Shown here piece after piece: positions 1 through 6,118 of a stretch of DNA of 9,792 nt. Where the stretch lies: assembly GCA_017530275.1 (NCBI GenBank), contig JAFXMP010000202.1:1-9792 (forward strand), in the 5' to 3' direction. The notes under the pieces are model-generated. The model had not been told where the DNA came from. It ran no database searches and was given only the letters and a program-made list of their open reading frames with translations. Position 1 is the stretch's first letter, and each line of letters starts with the position of its first letter. The stretch comes from Clostridia bacterium (lineage in GTDB: Bacteria > Bacillota_A > Clostridia > Christensenellales > Aristaeellaceae). A program made the translations under genes and the position numbers.

Positions 1-23
1 TGGGGATTAACTTTCTGACCCAT
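1..23 (-). CDS. rpsC: Ribosomal protein S3, first codons only (partial)
   Basis: The complement strand reads ATG followed by codons for Met-Gly-Gln-Lys-Val-Asn-Pro, the conserved start of bacterial S3 (uS3), a 30S protein near the mRNA entry site. The gene runs off the left edge of the window. It starts 13 bases after the rplV stop, and a GGGAGGAT ribosome binding site lies in that gap. The position directly after rplV is the standard place for rpsC in the S10 operon. Identity rests on seven residues plus this gene order. Confidence 0.9.
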
Positions 24-36
24 TGTGATCCTCCCT

Positions 37-423
37 TTACTTCTTCTGGTCGAGCACCACGCTGATGTGGCAGGTGCGCTTGAGCATGGGGGAAGCGCTG
101 CCGCGGCTGCGGGCTACGTAGCGCTTGAGGGTCGGGCCGGGGTTGGCGTAGCACTCTGCGACATACAGGGTGCTGCGGTCCAGATCCTGGTTGTTCACCG
201 CGTTGGCGATGGCGGAAGAAAGCACCTTCGCGATCACGGGAGAAGCAGCCTTGGGGGTAAACTGCAGAATGGCGAGCGCCTTGTCCACATCCTTGCCGCG
301 GATCAGATCGAGAACGATCTTGGCCTTGCGGGAGGACAGGCGGATGTGCTTGGCGTGCGCCTGGGGCCGCTTGTCGCGGGTCTGAGCCCGTAGCGCGCCC
401 TTTTCACGGGTACGAGTAGCCAT
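37..423 (-). CDS. rplV: Ribosomal protein L22
   Basis: This 50S subunit protein (uL22) binds 23S rRNA, and its long beta hairpin lines the peptide exit tunnel. The conserved core is visible: HIRLSSRKAKIVLDLIRGK near residues 26-44, and the C-terminal block with RGSASPMLKRTCHISVV near residues 106-122. At 128 codons it is about 15-18 residues longer than the common 110-113 aa form. The surplus is a basic N-terminal tail (MATRTREKGALRAQ...) before the usual start of the domain. The ATG at 423 has a GGAAGGAGAG-type ribosome binding site a few bases upstream. The gene lies 18 bases after rpsS and 13 before rpsC, in operon order. The family assignment is secure. Confidence 0.97.
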   Translation of the reverse strand: MATRTREKGALRAQTRDKRPQAHAKHIRLSSRKAKIVLDLIRGKDVDKALAILQFTPKAASPVIAKVLSSAIANAVNNQDLDRSTLYVAECYANPGPTLKRYVARSRGSASPMLKRTCHISVVLDQKK

Positions 424-441
424 CTTATTTCTCTCCTTCCC

Positions 442-720
442 TTACTTGCGGCCAGTGGCCTTTTCGCCCGCGTGACCGCGGAACGTGCGGGTGGGGGCGA
501 ATTCGCCCAGCTTGTGGCCCACCATGTCTTCGGTGATGTACACCGGCACATGCTTGCGTCCGTCGTGCACCGCGATGGTGTGGCCGACGAATTCGGGGAA
601 GATGGTGGAGGCGCGGCTCCAGGTCTTGAGCACCTGCTTGGCGCCGGTTTTGTTCATATCGACAACGCGCTTAAACAGCGCTTCCTGTACAAACGGGCCT
701 TTCTTTACGGAACGGCTCAT
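442..720 (-). CDS. rpsS: Ribosomal protein S19
   Basis: S19 (uS19) sits in the head of the 30S subunit, where it contacts S13 and 16S rRNA. The 92-residue length is normal for the family. The start [11 protein letters not shown] and the segments [21 protein letters not shown] and [15 protein letters not shown] are hallmark S19 sequence. The ATG at 720 is preceded by an AAGGAGG-type site. The gene lies 29 bases after the rplB stop and 18 bases before rplV, as expected in the S10 operon. Nothing is missing. Confidence 0.98.
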   Translation of the reverse strand: MSRSVKKGPFVQEALFKRVVDMNKTGAKQVLKTWSRASTIFPEFVGHTIAVHDGRKHVPVYITEDMVGHKLGEFAPTRTFRGHAGEKATGRK

Positions 721-749
721 GAGGTTTCCTCCTTCCTGTCCGCGCCTGA

Positions 750-1580
750 TTACTTACCGGCACGCTTTACGATGAGGTTATTGGAATACTTCTTGTGCTT
801 GCGGGTCTTGAGGCCCAGAGCGGGCTTGCCCCAGGGGGTAACAGGGGCGGGCATGCCAACGGGGCTCTTGCCTTCGCCGCCGCCGTGGGGATGGTCGCAG
901 GGGTTCATGACCACGCCGCGGACGGTGGGACGGATGCCCATGTGGCGGGTGCGGCCTGCCTTGCCGATGCGCACGTTGCTGTGGTCAGTGTTGCCCACGG
1001 TGCCGATGGTGGCCATGGCGTTCATGGGGATCTTGCGGAATTCGCCGGAGGGCATACGCACCTGGGCGTAAGCGCCTTCTTTACCCATGAGCTGGGCGTA
1101 AGCGCCGGCGGACCGGACCAGCTGGCCGCCCTTGCCGGGCTTGATCTCGATGTTGTGGATCAGGGTACCAACGGGGATGTTGGCCATGGGCAGGGCGTTG
1201 CCGGGCTTGATGTCGGCGTTTTCGCCGCTCATGACGGTGTCGCCCACCTTCAGATCCAAGGGAGCCAGGATGTAGCGCTTTTCGCCGTCCACATAGTGCA
1301 GCAGGGCGATGAAGGCGCTGCGGTTGGGATCGTATTCGATAGCGGCCACTTTGGCGGGCACGTCTCTCTTATCCCGTTTGAAATCGATGATGCGGTACTT
1401 GATCTTGTTGCCGCCGCCCTGGTGGCGAACGGTGATCTTGCCCTGCTTGTTGCGGCCCGCGTGCTTTTTCAGGTATTCGGTCAGGCTCTTTTCAGGGGTC
1501 TTTTTGGTGATTTCCTCGAACGTCAGCACCGACATAAAGCGGCGGGCGGAGGAAGTGGGCTTATAAACTCGAATGGCCAT
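750..1580 (-). CDS. rplB: Ribosomal protein L2
   Basis: L2 (uL2) is a primary 23S rRNA-binding protein near the peptidyl transferase centre and is needed for subunit association. The 276-residue length is typical. The N-terminal OB-like RNA-binding region includes [18 protein letters not shown] near residues 42-59. The C-terminal region carries [14 protein letters not shown], with the conserved histidine pair at about residues 230 and 232, and ends in a basic [11 protein letters not shown] tail. Translation starts at the ATG at 1580, after a GGGAGGAG-type site in the 15-base gap from rplW. This is a canonical copy without anomalies. Confidence 0.98.
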   Translation of the reverse strand: MAIRVYKPTSSARRFMSVLTFEEITKKTPEKSLTEYLKKHAGRNKQGKITVRHQGGGNKIKYRIIDFKRDKRDVPAKVAAIEYDPNRSAFIALLHYVDGEKRYILAPLDLKVGDTVMSGENADIKPGNALPMANIPVGTLIHNIEIKPGKGGQLVRSAGAYAQLMGKEGAYAQVRMPSGEFRKIPMNAMATIGTVGNTDHSNVRIGKAGRTRHMGIRPTVRGVVMNPCDHPHGGGEGKSPVGMPAPVTPWGKPALGLKTRKHKKYSNNLIVKRAGK

Positions 1581-1595
1581 TTGTCTTCTCCTCCC

Positions 1596-1892
1596 TTACA
1601 CCATGCCCTCGAAGAATTCGATGGGCTTGGAATCTTCCGTCAGGATCACATAGGCTTTCTTGGTTTCGGGGGTGCGGCCCTGATGCACGCCCTGGCGCTT
1701 CATTTTGCCCAGGGTGCGCAGGGTGTTCACCCGCGCTACTTTAATGGAAGGAAAAACCTTTTCCAGCGCCTTTTTGATTTCGATCTTGTTGGCGTCCATG
1801 GCCACTTCAAACACGTACCGCTTGTCCGCGATGCCGTCGTAGCCTTTTTCAGTCAGGACGGGGCGCAGGATGATGTCATGGGGATTTTTCAT
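1596..1892 (-). CDS. rplW: Ribosomal protein L23
   Basis: L23 (uL23) sits at the exit of the peptide tunnel and is the docking site for trigger factor and SRP. The 98-residue length is normal. The start MKNPHDIILRPVLTEKG and the segments VFEVAMDANKIEIKKALEKVF and VARVNTLRTLGKMKRQG are family hallmarks. Its ATG overlaps the rplD stop in a four-base ATGA (1889-1892), which suggests translational coupling of L4 and L23. The rplB start follows 15 bases after the stop. Confidence 0.98.
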   Translation of the reverse strand: MKNPHDIILRPVLTEKGYDGIADKRYVFEVAMDANKIEIKKALEKVFPSIKVARVNTLRTLGKMKRQGVHQGRTPETKKAYVILTEDSKPIEFFEGMV

Positions 1893-2515
1893 GCGTACAC
1901 CTCCTGGATGTCCTGCATGGCCCCTTTGAGCACGATGATCTTATCGGCGTTCAGCAGGTCATACACATTGATGGTGTTCACGTAAGCGTCCTTGACGGTG
2001 GGGATGTTCTTGCTGGCGCGGATGACGCTTTCGTCACGGCCTTCCAGCACGAGCAGGGCCTTCTGGTCTTCAGCGCCCAGCGCCTTGATGACCTGAGCCA
2101 TCAGCTTGGTCTTGGCGTCGGCCAGCTTGATCTGGTCCACCACCACGATGGCGCCTTCGTTGAGCTTGCTGGTCAGCGCGCTCTTCATGGCCAGGCGGCG
2201 AACCTTCTTGGGCACGTTGATGACGTAGTCCCGGGGCTGGGGCGCGAACACCACGCCGCCGTGACGGAACTGGGGAGCGCGGTTGCCATGGTGGCGGGCG
2301 TTGCCGGTGCCCTTCTGGCGATAGATCTTCCGGCCGCCGCCGCGGACCATGCCGCGGGTCAGGGCGCTCTGAGTGCCCTGGCGCTTATTGGCTAAAATAG
2401 AGCGAACGACCAAATGCATGGCGGGGACGTTGATGGGAGCGGCGAAAACTTCCTCGCTCAGCTCCATGCTGCCCACTTTCTTGCCCTGCATGTCGAGCAC
2501 ATCGATGTTAGGCAT
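1889..2515 (-). CDS. rplD: Ribosomal protein L4
   Basis: L4 (uL4) is an early-assembly 50S protein with an extended loop reaching the exit tunnel. In gammaproteobacteria it also represses the S10 operon. The 208-residue length is normal. The extended-loop region is visible as KRQGTQSALTRGMVRGGGRK and KGTGNARHHGNRAPQFRHGG (about residues 43-86), followed by the globular C-terminal domain. The ATG at 2515 has a GAAGGAGG site in the 18-base gap from rplC. The stop overlaps the rplW start. Whether this copy regulates its own leader (see the leader entry) cannot be told from the sequence. Confidence 0.98.
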   Translation of the reverse strand: MPNIDVLDMQGKKVGSMELSEEVFAAPINVPAMHLVVRSILANKRQGTQSALTRGMVRGGGRKIYRQKGTGNARHHGNRAPQFRHGGVVFAPQPRDYVINVPKKVRRLAMKSALTSKLNEGAIVVVDQIKLADAKTKLMAQVIKALGAEDQKALLVLEGRDESVIRASKNIPTVKDAYVNTINVYDLLNADKIIVLKGAMQDIQEVYA

Positions 2516-2533
2516 TGTCTGTTTCCTCCTTCA

Positions 2534-3175
2534 TCAGGCCTTGCAGGAATTGCGGATGAGCAGCAGGCCTTCCTTGGGGCCGGGAACCGCGCCGTGAACC
2601 AGCAAAAGGCTCCGTTCGGCGTCCACCTGCACAACGGACAGGTTCTGGACGGTGACCCGTTCCACGCCGTAATGGCCGGCCATGTGCTTGTTCTTGAACA
2701 CGCGGGAAGGATCAGAGTTGGCGCTCATGGAACCTACGCCGCGGTGATACTTGGAACCGTGGGCCATGGGGCCGGTGTGCTGGTTCCAGCGGTAGATGGG
2801 GCCGGTATAGCCGCGGCCCTTGGTGATGCCGGTGATGTCAACGGCTTCGCCCGCTTCAAAGATGTCAGCCTTGATTTCCTGGCCGATTTCGTAACCGGAG
2901 CAGTCTTCCAGGCGGAATTCCCGCAGAGCGCGCATGGGGGCGACGCCCGCCTTCTTAAAGTGACCGGCGTCGGGCTTGTTCACCAGCTTTTCGACCCGGT
3001 TTTCGGGCACCTTGTCAAAGCCGAACTGAACCGCTTCATAGCCGTCTTTTTCGATGGTCTTCTTCTGCACCACGGTGCAGGGGCCCGCCTGAATGACCGT
3101 CACAGGAACCAGACGGCCGTCGGGCAGGAAAATCTGGGTCATACCCAGCTTTTTGCCTACGATTGCCTTTTTCAT
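2534..3175 (-). CDS. rplC: Ribosomal protein L3
   Basis: L3 (uL3) is a 50S protein whose central extension reaches the peptidyl transferase centre. It is 213 residues, close to the family norm. The start [16 protein letters not shown] and the central segments [13 protein letters not shown] and [14 protein letters not shown], followed by [14 protein letters not shown], are diagnostic. The ATG at 3175 is preceded by AGGAGGG in the 15-base gap from rpsJ. The rplD start follows 18 bases after the stop. The position as second gene of the operon matches the usual S10 operon. Confidence 0.98.
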   Translation of the reverse strand: MKKAIVGKKLGMTQIFLPDGRLVPVTVIQAGPCTVVQKKTIEKDGYEAVQFGFDKVPENRVEKLVNKPDAGHFKKAGVAPMRALREFRLEDCSGYEIGQEIKADIFEAGEAVDITGITKGRGYTGPIYRWNQHTGPMAHGSKYHRGVGSMSANSDPSRVFKNKHMAGHYGVERVTVQNLSVVQVDAERSLLLVHGAVPGPKEGLLLIRNSCKA

Positions 3176-3190
3176 AATTGCCCTCCTGCC

Positions 3191-3499
3191 TTACAGCTTG
3201 ATTTCGATTTCGACGCCGGCCGGCAAATCGAGCTTCATCATGGCGTCCACAGTGCGGGGATTGGGGTTATGCACGTCGATCAGGCGCTTGTGCGTGCGGC
3301 GTTCAAACTGCTCGCGGCTGTCCTTATACTTGTGCGGTGCGCGGAGGATCGTAACGATCTCCTTTTCGGTGGGCAGCGGGATCGGACCGGAAACCCGGGC
3401 GCCCGTGCGCTTGGCGGTTTCCACAATGCGCTCGGCGGACTGGTCGATCAGGTTATGCTCGTACGCCTTGAGCTTGATGCGGATTTTCTGGCTGGCCAT
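3191..3499 (-). CDS. rpsJ: Ribosomal protein S10 (NusE)
   Basis: S10 (uS10) is a 30S head protein and, as NusE, a partner of NusB and NusG in transcription antitermination. The 102-residue length is normal. Diagnostic segments are [21 protein letters not shown] near the N terminus, [11 protein letters not shown] near residues 37-47, and [19 protein letters not shown] near residues 62-80. The ATG at 3499 has a strong AAGGAGG site seven bases upstream. It is the first gene of the operon and follows a structured leader of about 220 nt transcribed from the promoter at 3730-3758. Confidence 0.98.
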   Translation of the reverse strand: MASQKIRIKLKAYEHNLIDQSAERIVETAKRTGARVSGPIPLPTEKEIVTILRAPHKYKDSREQFERRTHKRLIDVHNPNPRTVDAMMKLDLPAGVEIEIKL

Positions 3500-3723
3500 G
3501 TTTTTTCCTCCTTGATTTCGTACTCACGGCTGACGGGGGGAGTCTTTCCTCTCTCCGGTTAGGCGCTTCGCAGGGATGGCGCCAACCTGTTGGGAAGCCC
3601 GTCGCCTTCCGTTCCTTTGGAACGGTTCGAGTCCGTTCGCCGGGGTCGCGCCCCGACTGGTCCGCGTTAGTTACCTGCTCTGGCCAGAGCAGCAACCTAA
3701 CGCTTCATCCCTAAACAGACAGC
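3500..3723 (-). promoter_or_regulatory. Structured 5' leader of the S10 operon
   Basis: This gene-free stretch runs from the predicted transcription start to rpsJ and is dense in inverted repeats, listed here in transcript order. (1) A hairpin has GCGTTAG/CTAACGC outer arms (3697-3703 with 3664-3670), an internal loop, and a perfect 16-nt palindrome at its tip (3676-3691). (2) CGGGG/CCCCG pair around a 5-nt loop (3641-3655). (3) AACGG (3633-3637) can pair with CCGTT (3621-3625) across a 7-nt loop, or the overlapping CCGTTCC (3619-3625) can pair with GGAACGG (3609-3615) across three bases; the two pairings exclude each other. (4) GGTT-GGCGC pairs with GCGCC-AACC with one bulge (3557-3587). The rpsJ ribosome binding site follows. 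I infer a cis-regulatory leader. The ligand or binding protein is unknown; L4 is the obvious candidate by analogy with E. coli. Confidence 0.65.
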
Positions 3724-3729
3724 TTGACT

Positions 3730-3758
3730 ATTATACATGATCGCTTTCTAAAAATCAA
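3730..3758 (-). promoter_or_regulatory. Main promoter of the S10 operon
   Basis: On the complement strand there is a -35 box TTGATT (3753-3758), exactly 17 bp of spacer, and a consensus -10 box TATAAT (3730-3735). Transcription is expected to start near 3722-3724, giving a leader of about 220 nt before rpsJ. The near-perfect boxes fit a highly expressed ribosomal-protein operon. Confidence 0.85.
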
Positions 3759-3800
3759 GCATTTTTGCACCCGATTTTCAACTTTTTTTCAATTTTTTTC
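3759..3800 (-). promoter_or_regulatory. Phased A-tracts upstream of the S10 promoter (UP-element-like)
   Basis: On the complement strand, runs of 5, 4, 7 and 7 adenines (opposite T runs at 3762-3766, 3775-3778, 3783-3789 and 3793-3799) are centred about 10-12 bp apart, directly upstream of the -35 box. Helically phased A-tracts bend DNA, and such sequence commonly acts as an UP element contacting the RNA polymerase alpha subunit. The function is inferred from position and phasing only. Confidence 0.55.
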
Positions 3801-3891
3801 AGTTTCGCAATTGCTTAAATCCCTGTTTTTCTTCCGTTTCCCGCATTCAAGCTTGACAACCTTTCCGGGTGTGTCCTGTTGAGGGAGAATT
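3801..3891. other. Intergenic stretch without a recognised feature
   Basis: This AT-rich spacer lies between the A-tracts and the first heptamer repeat element. No open reading frame with a ribosome binding site and no RNA gene is apparent. An isolated TTGACA (3853-3858, + strand) lacks a -10 box at usable spacing. Confidence 0.5.
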
Positions 3892-4036
3892 CAGAGTTCG
3901 GAGTTCAGATGATATTGTTGAGAGATAAAAACAGAGTACAGAGGATGTCGGTATATTCCCCCCATCTCTCGGGGATACCGACAAACCAATCTGTACTCTG
4001 AACTCTCTACTCTCCGCTCTCAACTCTCCGCTCTCA
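3892..4036. repeat. Heptamer inverted-repeat element, copy 1 (diverged)
   Basis: The left side has 7-bp units related to GAGAGTT (CAGAGTT at 3892, CGGAGTT at 3899, CAGAGTA at 3932, CAGAGGA at 3939). The right side is the inverted series (AACTCTC, TACTCTC, CGCTCTC, AACTCTC, CGCTCTC from 4001). An inner perfect pair CAGAGTACAGA / TCTGTACTCTG (3932-3942 with 3990-4000) encloses 47 bp. That core has its own hairpin, TGTCGGTAT / ATACCGACA (3946-3954 with 3975-3983), with CCCC and GGGG inside it. The outermost right unit supplies the TGA stop of the CHAP-domain gene (4034-4036). It matches copies 2-4 in unit type and layout. Confidence 0.8.
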
Positions 4037-4960
4037 GTACCACGTCCGGCAGAATTCCGTCACATACCAGGTGGCCTGATGCGGTTCATACTGGATATCG
4101 GGATCTGTGCGGTATTCTTCCGGGGCGGGGGACATATTATTGTTGGTTTTTGCGTCGGGCTTGTTTTTGTTGGCAGGCGCGTTGGCGTCGTACACGTAGG
4201 TGAAGCGCTTGATGCGGCTGGACAGGTTGCCTTCCACGGTGGAAAGAAGGAATTTGCCCTCCCCCAGGTCCTGAACGTCGGTGATCAGGCCCACGTGCAC
4301 GAAGGCGTAGGCGGACACGGTATTGCCATTGCTTTTGCTGTCCCGGCGGCCGTAGATCACCAAATAGCCGGGCTGGGGATCGTCCTGAGTCAGGCGGTCC
4401 ATATTGCCAAAGCCGGTGTCCAGCTTGGGCACGGCGGCTTCCCGCAGGCCGTGGGGCTCGCCGGTTTCGGTGGGCTTCACTTTTTTGTAGGTATCCGTGG
4501 GCTCCAGGGGCACGCCGGCGGCGTCTAAGCAGTAGCTGGCAAAGGCCCCGCACCAGCCGCATTCATAGCCCCACCATTTAGTATATTTATTGTAGCGCGG
4601 CTCCTTGGAGAAGGTTTTGCCCAGGTTTTCCCGCCATTCCTGAATGGCGATATCGATGGCGTTCCTAATCAGCGCGGGCACGGGATCGCTTGCGGCGGTC
4701 ACTTCCACCTCCACGGCATATTCCTGCCCGTCAGCCCCGATCAGGGCCAGCACGGCGTACCCTTCCTCGTGGGCGGTGATCACACTGCCTTCGGCGCTGG
4801 CCACCTCCGGCGCGTCGCTTTCCCAATACCCGGAAAAGGGCAGGGATAATTCGCGGCTCTCTCCCACAGTCAGCGTTAATTGTGACCGCAGCGCTTCTGA
4901 AAGGGACACGGCAGGCAGCAGGCACAGCAGGGTTAATAAGGCGCAGATGATTCTTTTCAT
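4034..4960 (-). CDS. Secreted Ig-like/CHAP-domain cell-wall hydrolase
   Basis: A signal peptide is clear: MKRII, a hydrophobic core to about residue 19, and likely cleavage near residues 20-24. Residues 27-89 look like a small bacterial Ig-like (BIG2-type) domain. From about residue 95 to 250 there is a CHAP-type cysteine amidase/peptidase: the block GYECGWCGAF gives the candidate nucleophile Cys137, FVHVGLI gives His222, and STVEGN gives the polar third position (Glu243/Asn245). CHAP enzymes usually cut peptidoglycan cross-bridges or the amide next to muramic acid; the exact bond here is unknown. The C-terminal 55 residues are polar and Asn/Pro-rich. The ATG overlaps the stop of the upstream membrane-protein gene in ATGA, so the two are translationally coupled. 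The stop codon lies inside a heptamer repeat arm. Confidence 0.8.
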   Translation of the reverse strand: MKRIICALLTLLCLLPAVSLSEALRSQLTLTVGESRELSLPFSGYWESDAPEVASAEGSVITAHEEGYAVLALIGADGQEYAVEVEVTAASDPVPALIRNAIDIAIQEWRENLGKTFSKEPRYNKYTKWWGYECGWCGAFASYCLDAAGVPLEPTDTYKKVKPTETGEPHGLREAAVPKLDTGFGNMDRLTQDDPQPGYLVIYGRRDSKSNGNTVSAYAFVHVGLITDVQDLGEGKFLLSTVEGNLSSRIKRFTYVYDANAPANKNKPDAKTNNNMSPAPEEYRTDPDIQYEPHQATWYVTEFCRTWY

Positions 4961-6039
4961 GTTTCTTCCTCTCCTTGTCGCTCCTCGGCCGCAGTCTTTT
5001 CCTCAACCCCATGGCGCATGCTCCAGGCGCTGTCGAAGATCACAGCGGCTACGCCGATGATCATGGTGAAATAATAGGTAAAAAACCGCCATAGCAGCAG
5101 CGCGCCCACCAACTTGTCTGCCGGGAACACATGCTGGAAAAAAATATAGAAGCCACCCTCCTGGGCGCCGGACGCGCCGGGCAGGGGGGTAAAAGACGCG
5201 GCGATGAACAAAAGGAACTGCAAGGTCAGCACGTCCCAATAGGTATACTGATTGAGGCCCAGGGCCCGGTAAATGCAGTAAGCGATGCTCATGAGGCCCA
5301 GCACCTGTAAGCAGGAAAGCAGATACAGATGAAAGAGCCGGATGGGATGATGGGTCAGGTAATCAACGGAAGCATGGAAATCGCCGATAGCGCCTTCCGC
5401 GCGGGCGCTAAGGCTTTGAGCGTCCTTCACCAGATGCAGGGCCTTGCCTGCCCGGATCAGCAGGTTAATGATCCCGCGCACGATATTCTTATTGATAGCC
5501 AAAAGGATCACCAGCGCCACCGTCAGGCCGTTGATCACGAACCCGGCAAATACGATCCATTTTGCCTGGTCAATGCAAGCCAATACGATAGACGGGTTCA
5601 GTATCCACAGCAGCCCGCCAAGACTCAACAGCGCCGTTTGAAACGTAAAAAACTTTACCGCCAGCCCGGAGGAAGAAACGCCCGCAGGGATCCCACGCTT
5701 TTTCAGAGCAAGCACCTGCATGGGCTGGCCTCCGGTGGCGGCGGGAGTGACAGAAGAATAAAAGCTGCCGATCAGCGCCACCAGCAGGGACAGGCTGAAT
5801 TTGATTTTTACTTTTTGCTGACGAAAAAAAACATGCAGGCCCATGGCCTCAAACGTCATGAACACGCACCAGGAGCCGATGGCCGCGATGACCCAAAATG
5901 GATTCGCGCTGCGCATAGCCGTCCAGGCATCGCCGATATCGCCGCCTCTGGCGCTGACGAACAGCACCGCAGCCAGAGTGATAACGATAATGCCCCCGTT
6001 CAGCAGGTTGCTCCGGGCGTCTTTGGACATTTTCTTCAA
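4957..6039 (-). CDS. Flippase-like integral membrane protein (LPG_synthase_TM / UPF0104 family)
   Basis: This 360-residue polytopic protein has hydrophobic segments at roughly 12-30, 48-72, 81-98, 124-147, 160-183, 236-259, 266-285 and 309-337. Two signature blocks of the family related to the N-terminal flippase half of MprF are present: SVTPAATGGQP (about 96-106) followed by a KKRGIP segment, and FTPLPGASGAQEGGF (about 283-297). The soluble lysyl-transferase domain of MprF is absent, so lipid or polyisoprenoid-linked substrate flipping is more likely than lysinylation; the substrate is unknown. The start chosen is TTG at 6039, with AAGGAAGG (6046-6053) six bases upstream. An ATG three codons in (6030) would place that site too far away. 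It is coupled to the CHAP hydrolase gene by an ATGA overlap, pointing to a shared role at the envelope. Confidence 0.85.
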   Translation of the reverse strand: MKKMSKDARSNLLNGGIIVITLAAVLFVSARGGDIGDAWTAMRSANPFWVIAAIGSWCVFMTFEAMGLHVFFRQQKVKIKFSLSLLVALIGSFYSSVTPAATGGQPMQVLALKKRGIPAGVSSSGLAVKFFTFQTALLSLGGLLWILNPSIVLACIDQAKWIVFAGFVINGLTVALVILLAINKNIVRGIINLLIRAGKALHLVKDAQSLSARAEGAIGDFHASVDYLTHHPIRLFHLYLLSCLQVLGLMSIAYCIYRALGLNQYTYWDVLTLQFLLFIAASFTPLPGASGAQEGGFYIFFQHVFPADKLVGALLLWRFFTYYFTMIIGVAAVIFDSAWSMRHGVEEKTAAEERQGEEET

Positions 6040-6088
6040 GGGTTGCCTTCCTTACAATTCTAATAGTGCGGAAAAACCGCCATTTATC

Positions 6089-6118
6089 AGTATATCATAT
6101 ACCCTGCGGATTTGTCAC
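6089..6118 (-). promoter_or_regulatory. Candidate promoter of the flippase-CHAP gene pair
   Basis: On the complement strand GTGACA (6113-6118) and TATACT (6089-6094) are separated by 18 bp. The -35 box overlaps the stop codon of the upstream regulator gene. A perfect 13-bp palindrome, GTATAT-C-ATATAC (6090-6102), covers the -10 box and could be an operator or simply AT-rich promoter sequence. Confidence 0.5.

Noticed and set aside
795..1985. Long + strand open frame (396 codons) across rplB and rplW
   Set aside because: It is antisense to two unmistakable ribosomal-protein genes, has a low-complexity Gly/Ala/His-rich translation and no ribosome binding site. Such frames are common opposite GC-rich genes.
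2414..3562. Long + strand open frame (382 codons) across rplD, rplC and rpsJ
   Set aside because: It is an antisense shadow of three conserved genes, without recognisable domains or a translation start signal.
3453..3695. 80-codon frame in the S10 leader running into rpsJ
   Set aside because: It has a TTG start with no ribosome binding site, overlaps rpsJ in another frame, and its composition follows the leader stems. No evidence of a leader peptide.
3853..3858. Perfect TTGACA on the + strand
   Set aside because: No -10 box occurs 15-19 bp downstream and no + strand gene follows.
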